From assembly GCA_030633365.1 (NCBI GenBank), contig DAOVSY010000206.1, positions 1 through 5,612 on the forward strand: 5,612 nt of DNA, in the 5' to 3' direction. The stretch comes from Spirochaetaceae bacterium. Its GTDB lineage: Bacteria; Spirochaetota; Spirochaetia; B11-G9. Numbering within the stretch: the stretch's first letter is position 1; the number at the start of each line of letters is the position of its first letter. The notes below the pieces were generated by a model. That model saw only the letters and a program-made list of their open reading frames with translations, was not told the DNA's origin and ran no database searches. Shown here piece after piece: positions 1-5,488 of the stretch. The position numbers and the translations under genes are program-made.

Positions 1-2
1 GA

Positions 3-356
3 AAGTATACAACAGATACAACTTTTGAACCTCAGGATCACAGAAATTATAATGCTGATGGAGATTCATTTAGTGTAGGGGAAACTTTTTCAGGTATACA
101 GTTTAAGAAGGGTCTGGATTTAGTGGAAAATGTTAGAAAGTTAGTACCTGAAAATATTTCTATGGCACAGTTTGCTTTACGCTGGATTTTAGATCATCCT
201 GCTGTCTCGACTATAATTGCAGGAGCTACAAAAATATATCAGGTTGAATCCAATGCTGGAACATCTTCAATTAATCCCCTGGATGAAAATATTCATAATG
301 AGCTGGCAAATCTGTATACAACACAGGTTGAAAAACAAATTCGAGGACGCTATTAG
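3..356 (+). CDS. Aldo/keto reductase, C-terminal part (gene begins outside the window)
   Basis: The frame is open from the window edge to TAG and gives the last 117 residues of a cytosolic NAD(P)H-dependent oxidoreductase of the aldo/keto reductase superfamily, which reduces carbonyl substrates. What shows this is the run SMAQFALRWIL followed by STIIAGATKIYQVESNAG. This is the family's final alpha/beta unit, where a Gly-Ala loop and a QxxxNxG helix normally contact the adenosine end of the cofactor. The segment FEPQDHRNYN before it and the basic RGRY tail fit the YhdN/Tas-like branch of bacterial enzymes. The catalytic Asp-Tyr-Lys-His residues lie in the missing N-terminal part, so activity and substrate cannot be judged. 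A GTG at 123 is an internal Val codon, not the start, because homologous sequence extends upstream of it. The gene converges on the broken sensory gene with 11 bp between stop codons and no obvious terminator. Confidence 0.9.
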   Translation, partial: KYTTDTTFEPQDHRNYNADGDSFSVGETFSGIQFKKGLDLVENVRKLVPENISMAQFALRWILDHPAVSTIIAGATKIYQVESNAGTSSINPLDENIHNELANLYTTQVEKQIRGRY

Positions 357-367
357 TCACTTCAAGT

Positions 368-1511
368 TTATTTTTTAGAGATATCCCTGACTATAAAAAT
401 CATTTGCTGAGGAATACCCATTGAATCAAAGATAAAAGATCCATTTATTTCTATTCCAAATATACTTCCATCAATCCTTAATCCCCTATATTTTTCTGTT
501 CCCAGATTGGGATTTTCTGCCATTAGAGCAATATTTCTTATTGCTCGTTCTCTGTCCTCAGGAACCATAAAATCGAGTACTGAACGACCAATATATTCAT
601 CCTCACTTTTCCCTCCAAACATGGATAATGCTTTAGGTGAACATATTTGAATATATCCTTCCATGTCGGTAACTGTTATATTATCTGGTGAAGCTATAAT
701 AATTGCTCTGTATTTTTCTTCGCTTTCTTTTAGAAGCCTTTCTTTTTCTTTGCGTTTCGTAATATCCATGGCATGAGTAATTATTACTTTTTGCCCCATA
801 TAATAGCCATTCTGTGATCTGACAATTTTTGGAAAGATCTCTCCAGTTTTTCGCATCCCCCAAAAATCATATTCACAAGAAGTACCATTAAATGCATTCT
901 CTATAATTTCTGATAATTTCTGATAATTTTTCTAAATCATTTTTCCCTGGTGCAGATAAAAAATTAGGTGTTTTTCCTATTAAGTATTCTTTTGGATAGC
1001 CATACATTGCAACTGCACCTTGATTTATATCAATAAAACGACCCTCTTTATCCTGTATATAAATAGCATCAGTAGCATTATTAAAAAGATTCTGATAATC
1101 ATCTCTGGAATGTAACAATTTTATGGAAGCATCAAACAGCTTAAAAGCCATTTTTATGGATGCATCCAGTACAGTATTACTGGAGTTTTTTACTACATAT
1201 CCATAAGAGGTTATTTTCTCTGTTTTTTTAACAATTTCAGGTTCAGTATGGCTGGACAGGAATACAATAGGAAGTTCACGGCCTTTAAGAATTAGTTGTG
1301 CAGCAATAGTTCCATCAATTCCCCTGCCTAAGTCTATATCCATTAGAATTAAATCTATACTATCATTCGTTTTTAAAATTTCAACAGCTTTTTCTCCAGA
1401 GTTTACAGTTAGAACTGTATAATTATATTTTTCAAGATCTTTTTTCCTGGATAGCGCTATAAGTGCTTCATCTTCTACAAGTAGTAATAATTTATTTTTA
1501 TTATCTCACAT
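368..1511 (-). pseudogene. Broken REC-PAS-PAS signalling protein (codon-2 stop plus frameshift)
   Basis: Reading from ATG at 1511 and removing one 10-bp repeat unit near 903-929 gives a 377-residue protein. A REC domain (residues about 8-125) has acidic E13/D14, phosphoacceptor D58 in LILMDIDLG, S86 in FLSS and K108 in SYGYVVK. A first PAS domain (about 139-248) includes NQGAVAMYGY and ends HAMDITKRK. A second PAS (about 260-375) includes SPKALSMFGG and ends IVRDISKK. Two lesions are visible. Codon 2 is TGA, with no ATG, GTG or TTG in frame until codon 57, so an intact REC cannot be started normally. The 10-bp duplication then moves the frame so that the upstream part ends at 888-890 and the rest reopens at 856-368. 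Unlike its two neighbours it has no HisKA_2/HATPase kinase; it stops right after the second PAS. It follows the intact kinase gene by 29 bp and may share its transcript. A start by an unrecognised codon is possible but would not cure the frameshift. Confidence 0.88.
903..929. repeat. 10-bp tandem repeat (2.7 copies) causing a frameshift
   Basis: The unit ATAATTTCTG repeats with an exact period of 10 across 27 bp, inside the first PAS domain of the broken REC-PAS-PAS gene. On the coding strand the duplication makes the protein read LSEIIRNYRECI followed by TAA. With one unit removed it reads LSEIIENAFNGTSCEYDFWG and runs directly into the second half of the gene. The natural reading is a replication-slippage duplication. 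A gain or loss of one unit toggles the frame. Confidence 0.9.
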
Positions 1512-1540
1512 TTTTTCTTTTCCAAAGTTAAAGAATATTT

Positions 1541-3277
1541 TTAAATATAAAATTCCAGAGTACTTTTAGTTCCGTTATAATTTTCTATAGAAAAGGTTCC
1601 ATTTAGCTGTTCACTTAGCATCTTTACAAGCATTAATCCAAAACCAGTTTGCTTATCTAATTCAAAACCTTCAGGAAGTCCTATTCCATTGTCGGATATT
1701 GACAGATTTATTTTTCCTGATTTATTATCTAAAAGTACTTTAATTATACCTGAATCTTTTCCCGGGAATGCATGTTTTAATATATTAGTAATAAGTTCAT
1801 TCACTATAATTCCCACAGGAACTAGTTGTTTTGAATCCAGTTGAAAATCATCTATTTTATTATCCACAGTAATGTTTTTACTATTTGGAAACAGATTAAA
1901 AATTTCCTCCAGAAGGTTTAAAAGATATTCCTTTATTGATGTTACATTATACTCTGATGTAATTAATAGCTTTTCATAAAGTATCTTCATACTCTGAATT
2001 CGTCCAATTGCATCCTGAAGGGCTGAAATTGCCTCCTGGTTGGATAGTGAATCTATCTGAAGAGATAAAAGGTTTCCAATTGAAGAAAAATTATTTTTAA
2101 TTCGATGATGAACTTCCTTCAGAATAATTTCTTTTTCCAGTAGCTGACGTTTTATCTCATTTTCTGCATTTTTTTGATCAGTAATATCCCGAAATATTTT
2201 TAATTTAGAAATAGTTCCATCAGTATTACTTATAGGGGTTTCTATAAAATCAAATATTTTTTCTATTTTTGGGAATTCCTTTACCCACCTTACAGTTTTA
2301 CCCTCAAGTATTTCGTTGTATTTACACCATGGACATCTTTCATCTCTATTATAAAAATATTTATAACATTTAAGTCCCTTATAATCACCAAAATCTTTAA
2401 TCAGGACAGGATTAATATATTGAATATCCAGTTTTTCATTAACAATATAAACACCATCTACCATTGTATCAAATATATTTCTTAAATTATCTCTTTCATT
2501 TCTTAATTGTTCTTCCATTTTTTGTCTGTTACTAATATCTCTGATTATACAATGGGTCTGTTTGAAATGACCGTTTTTATCATAACTTGCATTACCCTCA
2601 ATCTCTACTGGTATTATCTCACCCTTTTTAGTAATAAAATTAAATTGAATTTGATGAATTTCCCCTGTTTTTTTAAATATTGGAAAATTTATTTTGAGAG
2701 TTTTTATTGATTCAGGAGTCAGAATTTTACCAAACCATTCATTAAGCAACTCCTCTTTTTTATAACCCAGGAGTTTACATAATGCCGGATTGACTTCCAC
2801 AAAATTACCCTCATTAGAAAGAGATTGATAACCCAGGGGAGAGTTTTCATATAGTTCCCTGTATCTTTTTTCACTATCATCTATTTTTTTATGCGCTTCA
2901 AACAGTTTAAATGCCATTTTTATTGAAGTATTAAGTACTGTAATACTCGCACTTTTTACGACATAGCCATATGAAGTAATGTTTTCAGTTTTTTCAACAA
3001 TTTCAGGTTCTGTATGACTGGATAAAAATACTACAGGAATATCTTTTTCTTTTAATATTAATTCGGCTGCCTTTGTTCCATCAATACCTTTACCCAGGTC
3101 AATATCCATAAGAATAAGATCTATATTAGAGTTTTCTTTACATAAATTAACAGCTTTATCACCCGTATTTGTAATTAAAACAATATAGCCATAAGTTTTG
3201 AGATCTTTTTGTTTAGACATTGCAAGAATAATTTCATCTTCTACAAGAAGTAATGTTTTTTTATCTATGTTTACCAT
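1541..3277 (-). CDS. Hybrid REC-PAS-PAS-HisKA_2 sensor histidine kinase
   Basis: This 578-residue protein has no signal peptide or membrane segment and should be cytosolic. Order: REC (about 8-126) with E13/D14, phosphoacceptor D58, S86 and K108; PAS1 (about 135-250, ending CIIRDISNRQ); PAS2 (about 262-368, ending IFRDITDQ); HisKA_2 dimerisation domain (about 374-440) with EVHHRIKNN, where H391 next to Arg is the likely phosphorylated His; and HATPase_c (about 485-578) with N-box N493/E494, G1 box DNGIGLP at 529-535 and G2 box GFGLML at 545-550. All catalytic residues expected for autophosphorylation are present. PAS2 contains three cysteines (C304, C315, C318, the last two as CPWC), which could bind metal or sense redox; that is inference. 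ATG at 3277 is supported by AGAGGGG eight bases upstream. A receiver at the N-terminus of its own kinase suggests input from another kinase or an internal phosphorelay. It is the only undamaged member of the tandem family here. Confidence 0.93.
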   Translation of the reverse strand: MVNIDKKTLLLVEDEIILAMSKQKDLKTYGYIVLITNTGDKAVNLCKENSNIDLILMDIDLGKGIDGTKAAELILKEKDIPVVFLSSHTEPEIVEKTENITSYGYVVKSASITVLNTSIKMAFKLFEAHKKIDDSEKRYRELYENSPLGYQSLSNEGNFVEVNPALCKLLGYKKEELLNEWFGKILTPESIKTLKINFPIFKKTGEIHQIQFNFITKKGEIIPVEIEGNASYDKNGHFKQTHCIIRDISNRQKMEEQLRNERDNLRNIFDTMVDGVYIVNEKLDIQYINPVLIKDFGDYKGLKCYKYFYNRDERCPWCKYNEILEGKTVRWVKEFPKIEKIFDFIETPISNTDGTISKLKIFRDITDQKNAENEIKRQLLEKEIILKEVHHRIKNNFSSIGNLLSLQIDSLSNQEAISALQDAIGRIQSMKILYEKLLITSEYNVTSIKEYLLNLLEEIFNLFPNSKNITVDNKIDDFQLDSKQLVPVGIIVNELITNILKHAFPGKDSGIIKVLLDNKSGKINLSISDNGIGLPEGFELDKQTGFGLMLVKMLSEQLNGTFSIENYNGTKSTLEFYI

Positions 3278-3285
3278 TAAAATAT

Positions 3286-3292
3286 CCCCTCT
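3286..3292 (-). promoter_or_regulatory. Ribosome binding site of the intact hybrid kinase
   Basis: AGAGGGG on the minus strand lies 8 bases before ATG at 3277. It is a good purine-rich Shine-Dalgarno match and fixes the start upstream of the REC domain. Confidence 0.75.
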
Positions 3293-3397
3293 ATAGTTAA
3301 AACCAAGCTATTCTTTTTTAAATTATACTAACTTCTATTTAGAGGTATTCGTTATGAACATTTTATTTTACTATTTTTCTAATAATATTTTCTTATA

Positions 3398-3425
3398 ATA
3401 ATATAGGTTTTAACCTGTTTGTCAA
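3398..3425 (-). promoter_or_regulatory. Sigma70-like promoter for the intact hybrid kinase
   Basis: On the minus strand a perfect TTGACA (3425-3420) is followed after 16 bases by TATTAT (3403-3398). Transcription would begin near 3391, giving a leader of about 113 bases before ATG at 3277. The -35 box starts 5 bases past the end of the upstream kinase gene. An inverted repeat AGGTT-AA-AACCT fills most of the spacer and could be an operator. A second TATAAT at 3327-3322 has no convincing -35 box. The rest of the 153-bp gap is AT-rich and shows no gene or terminator. Confidence 0.6.
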
Positions 3426-3430
3426 ATTAA

Positions 3431-4345
3431 TTAAATAGAAAATTTCAGAGTACTTTTAGTTCCTTTATAATTTTCTATAGTAAAGGTTCCCTCCAGTTGT
3501 TCACTAAGCATCTTTACAAGCATCAAACCAAATCCAGTTTGTTTGTTTAGATCAAATCCATTTGGCAGACCTATACCATTATCATGTATTGTTATAGTTA
3601 TTTTACCAGAATCCTCTTGTACAGAAATTTCAATTAAACCAGATTCTTTTTTATTAAAAGCATATTTCATAACATTAGTAAGAAGTTCATTTACTATTAT
3701 TCCAACTGGTACAAGTCTTTTTGGATCCAGTTTGAAATCAGCAATATGCTTTTCTACAATAGTGTTTATGGCATCTGGAAAAAGATTTATAATACCATCT
3801 ATTAGATTATTTAAATATTCCCTAATGGATGTAAACCCATAATTATCTGAGAGTAACAGCTTGTCATATAGAATCTGCATACTGTTAACTCTGCTAATTG
3901 CATCCTGTAAAGCAGAGAGAACATCGGGGTTTGTAGTTTCCTGGGACTGTAAAGAAAGAAGACTGGAAATTGAGTTGAAATTATTTTTAATTCTATGATG
4001 AACTTCTTTAAGAATAATTTCTTTTTCCTGTAATTGACGTTTAATCTCGTCTTCAGCTTTTATTCTCTTTGTTACATTATGGGCAATACCTTCAATTGCT
4101 ATAACTTTCCCATTTGTGTCAAAAATAGGAGTTTCACTTATTTCAAGCCAGCGTTTACTCCCGTCCTTATGATATGATTCTGCCAGATAGGGTTCCTGTT
4201 TAAATCCATTAATTGCCTGATCTGTTTTTTTAGTAACATTTTCGTTAGCAGGGTTATCAGTTAAATTACTTCCATAATGAGACATAGCTTCTTCGAGGCT
4301 GAATCCAAGCATTTTGGTGACCGAAGAGCTTACATAAGATTTCAT
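3431..4345 (-). CDS. PAS-HisKA_2 histidine kinase, remnant of a REC-PAS-kinase gene cut by an internal deletion
   Basis: The reading frame encodes 304 residues. The protein begins inside a PAS domain at MKSYVSSSVTKMLGF, which corresponds to the usual YVSPSVEKMLGY strand and helix, so roughly the first 20-30 PAS residues are missing. The PAS remnant continues to about residue 92 (GIAHNVTKR). HisKA_2 (about 98-165) has EVHHRIKNN with likely phosphoacceptor H117. HATPase_c (about 210-304) has N219/E220, DNGIGLP at 255-261 and GFGLML at 271-276. The kinase core is complete and looks functional, but its sensor is damaged and its receiver is severed. ATG at 4345 overlaps the TGA of the REC stub as ATGA, so it might be translated by termination-reinitiation; no separate ribosome site is visible. 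The C-terminal half closely resembles that of the downstream intact paralogue. Whether this is a live gene or a pseudogene cannot be settled from sequence; the conserved catalytic boxes argue for recent damage. Confidence 0.8.
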   Translation of the reverse strand: MKSYVSSSVTKMLGFSLEEAMSHYGSNLTDNPANENVTKKTDQAINGFKQEPYLAESYHKDGSKRWLEISETPIFDTNGKVIAIEGIAHNVTKRIKAEDEIKRQLQEKEIILKEVHHRIKNNFNSISSLLSLQSQETTNPDVLSALQDAISRVNSMQILYDKLLLSDNYGFTSIREYLNNLIDGIINLFPDAINTIVEKHIADFKLDPKRLVPVGIIVNELLTNVMKYAFNKKESGLIEISVQEDSGKITITIHDNGIGLPNGFDLNKQTGFGLMLVKMLSEQLEGTFTIENYKGTKSTLKFSI

Positions 4346-4518
4346 TCCATTAGAATTAAATCAATATTATCATTCGTTTTTAAGATTTCAACAGCTTTTT
4401 CTCCTGAGTTTACAGTTAGAACTGTGTAATTATATTTTTCAAGATCTTTTTTCTTAGATAGAGCTATAAGTGCATCATCTTCAACAAGTAGTACTGTTTT
4501 CTTAGTTTCAGATACCAT
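4342..4518 (-). pseudogene. N-terminal REC stub of the deleted hybrid kinase
   Basis: Fifty-eight codons, MVSETKKTVLLVEDDALIAL through NDNIDLILME, then TGA. It matches the first half of a REC domain, including the acidic LVEDD cluster. The sequence leaves homology exactly where the phosphoacceptor should be: the paralogues read LILMDIDLG, here it reads LILME and stops. The second half of the REC fold, with the conserved Ser/Thr and Lys, is gone, so the stub cannot fold or work as a receiver. By eye 45 of 49 residues (9-57) are identical to the REC of the broken gene at 368-1511, so that copy, not the adjacent intact one, is its closest relative here. The start at 4518 is supported by AGGGAG seven bases upstream and by a good promoter, so the region is probably still transcribed. 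Confidence 0.87.
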
Positions 4519-4525
4519 GGTAAAA

Positions 4526-4531
4526 CTCCCT
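4526..4531 (-). promoter_or_regulatory. Ribosome binding site of the REC stub
   Basis: AGGGAG on the minus strand is 7 bases before ATG at 4518. It supports this ATG as the original start of the full-length hybrid kinase gene before the deletion. Confidence 0.7.
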
Positions 4532-4539
4532 ATATAAAC

Positions 4540-4568
4540 ATAATATAAGTTTTGGAGATATTTATCAA
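4540..4568 (-). promoter_or_regulatory. Sigma70-like promoter for the REC stub/kinase remnant
   Basis: On the minus strand TTGATA (4568-4563) is followed by a 17-base spacer and TATTAT (4545-4540). Initiation near 4533 would leave a leader of about 15 bases containing the AGGGAG ribosome site. Box sequence, spacing and distance to the start all agree, so this is one of the best promoters in the window. It lies in the 123-bp gap shared with the divergent methyltransferase gene. Confidence 0.65.
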
Positions 4569-4624
4569 ATTAATTTTAATCAATTATTTATGTGTTTTTA
4601 AAATGTATACACAATAGAACTATC

Positions 4625-4635
4625 TATACTATACT
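4625..4635 (+). promoter_or_regulatory. Overlapping -10 boxes just before the methyltransferase start
   Basis: TATACTATACT holds two overlapping TATACT hexamers (4625-4630 and 4630-4635), good -10 boxes. Initiation about 7 bases past them falls near 4637 or 4642, that is at or just before ATG at 4642. No -35 consensus stands out. An 8-bp palindrome TGTATACA sits at 4604-4611, about where a -35 box or an operator would be. Confidence 0.45.
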
Positions 4636-4641
4636 AATTTT

Positions 4642-5259
4642 ATGGCAGTAAGCGAATACGATTCAATGGCATCATATTATGACAAGGTTCTCGAACCAAT
4701 TCTTTGGAAAATGAGAAGAAAAATTATTAAAGTAAGTAATATTCAAAAAGGAATGAAGGTTCTGGAAGTTGCTTGTGGAACCGGAACCCAGGCTGTGCGG
4801 TTCAAAAAAAAAGGTGCAGAATATACAGGTGTAGATCTGTCTCCAGCTATGCTGGAAGTGGCAGAGAAAAAAAATCTAAACTGTCTTCATGCGGATGGTA
4901 CAAAACTTCCCTTAGAAGATAATTTTTTTGATCTTTCTACAATTACCCTTGCTCTCCATGAAGTTGATCCTGAGGTTAGTAAACAACTAATTATAGAGAT
5001 GTTAAGAGTTACAAAAGGTGATGGATCCCTTGTTCTTGTAGATTATACAAAAAGTAAAAAAAATATTTATAGTAAAATTGCAAATAGTTCCATCCATTAT
5101 GTAGAGAAGTTAGTAGGAGGCAGTCACTACCGGAATTATAAAAAATTTATGAAATCCGGTGGTCTCAAAGCTTTTTTGGAATCTTTTGATTTTGATATTA
5201 TAGAAGAAAAACTTATATTTGGCGGGAACATAGGGATTATTAGGGTTAAGTCAAAATAA
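4642..5259 (+). CDS. Class I SAM-dependent methyltransferase (UbiE/Methyltransf_11-like)
   Basis: This 205-residue soluble enzyme has the Rossmann-type methyltransferase core. Motif I is VLEVACGTGTQ (40-50), the SAM-binding glycine loop; the acidic residue after strand 2 is D65 in GVDLSPAMLEVA; D85 lies in HADGTKLPLED, which normally contacts the adenine; the post-core strand carries TLALHEVD (102-109); and LRVTKGDGSLVLVDY (121-135) matches the usual LRVLKPGG strand. The N-terminal YDSMASYYDKV is typical of small-molecule methyltransferases of the UbiE/COQ5 type. The substrate cannot be told from sequence and nothing nearby suggests one. It is transcribed divergently from the sensory array. 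No Shine-Dalgarno sequence precedes ATG at 4642, nor the in-frame ATG at codon 9. The first ATG is chosen because the residues between fit the family start. Poly-A runs occur at 4804-4812 and near 4865; the frame is intact as given. Confidence 0.87.
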   Translation: MAVSEYDSMASYYDKVLEPILWKMRRKIIKVSNIQKGMKVLEVACGTGTQAVRFKKKGAEYTGVDLSPAMLEVAEKKNLNCLHADGTKLPLEDNFFDLSTITLALHEVDPEVSKQLIIEMLRVTKGDGSLVLVDYTKSKKNIYSKIANSSIHYVEKLVGGSHYRNYKKFMKSGGLKAFLESFDFDIIEEKLIFGGNIGIIRVKSK

Positions 5260-5302
5260 GAAATAGTTGTTTAAAAAATCTTTATCTTTTGTTCATAATC
5301 TG

Positions 5303-5330
5303 TTTACACTTTTATGTTAGATTGTATTAA
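5303..5330 (+). promoter_or_regulatory. Possible promoter for the downstream response regulator
   Basis: TTTACA (5303-5308), a 16-base spacer and TATTAA (5325-5330) form a fair sigma70-like promoter. Initiation near 5337 would give a leader of about 150 bases before ATG at 5489, holding the inverted repeats described separately. The bases from 5260 to 5302, directly after the methyltransferase stop, are AT-rich with no clear terminator. Confidence 0.4.
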
Positions 5331-5350
5331 TAGTAAACTGTAGCTGCTTT

Positions 5351-5469
5351 CTTCGATACAATTGCTGTAAAATCATTCGGAGAGTGGTATTTCCGGTTAT
5401 TGAATGTTTTGCCACTCATCGGTTACTGAGTAGCGAAAAATAAGCGTATCGAAGTAATCGAAATAACCG
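5351..5469 (+). other. Inverted-repeat-rich leader region, possible structured RNA
   Basis: Several exact complementary pairs lie in this less AT-rich stretch. CTTCGATAC (5351-5359) pairs with GTATCGAAG (5446-5454). GAGTGG (5382-5387) pairs with CCACTC (5412-5417). ACTCA (5414-5418) pairs with TGAGT (5427-5431). CGGTTATT (5394-5401) pairs with AATAACCG (5462-5469). TCGGTTACT (5419-5427) pairs with AGTAATCGA (5453-5461) with one G-U. Some of these exclude one another. The last two helices are nested and abut on the 3' side, ending four bases before the ribosome site of the next gene. I do not recognise a known riboswitch family. It could be a leader that regulates the response regulator, a terminal-inverted-repeat element remnant, or chance; function is inference. 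Confidence 0.45.
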
Positions 5470-5488
5470 AACAGGAAGTGTTAAAATT

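Noticed and set aside
357..367. Bidirectional terminator between the convergent genes
   Set aside because: The 11-bp gap and its flanks contain no GC-rich stem followed by a T run.
681..863. 60-codon minus-strand frame overlapping the broken REC-PAS-PAS gene
   Set aside because: The continuous PAS sequence is in the other frame (368-856); this is an alternative-frame shadow with a Lys/Arg-rich sequence of no family.
1506..1508. TGA read as tryptophan (alternative genetic code)
   Set aside because: It would fix the start of the broken gene but not its frameshift. Trp in the intact genes is encoded by TGG, and I found no TGA within an otherwise intact frame.
2507..2710. 67-codon plus-strand frame inside the hybrid kinase
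   Set aside because: It lies antisense to well-conserved PAS coding sequence, resembles no protein I know, and has no ribosome site; a shadow of the AT-rich gene.
3543..3842. 99-codon plus-strand frame opposite the kinase ATPase domain
   Set aside because: Antisense to the conserved DNGIG and N-box region; its composition follows the real gene and no start signal is seen.
4804..4812. Nine-A run in the methyltransferase as a frameshift site
   Set aside because: The frame is intact through the run and all later motifs are in register; such runs are common in AT-rich genes.
5337..5429. Open 30-codon plus-strand stretch ending KSFGEWYFRLLNVLPLIGY
   Set aside because: It vaguely resembles part of a small membrane protein, but it has no ATG, GTG or TTG near its beginning and no ribosome site; an open stretch this long is expected by chance. 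The same bases are better explained by the inverted repeats.
5376..5470. Cyclic-di-GMP (GEMM) riboswitch
   Set aside because: CGGTTACTGAGTAGCG recalls part of that family, but the conserved GCAAA-type core and tetraloop receptor are not present.
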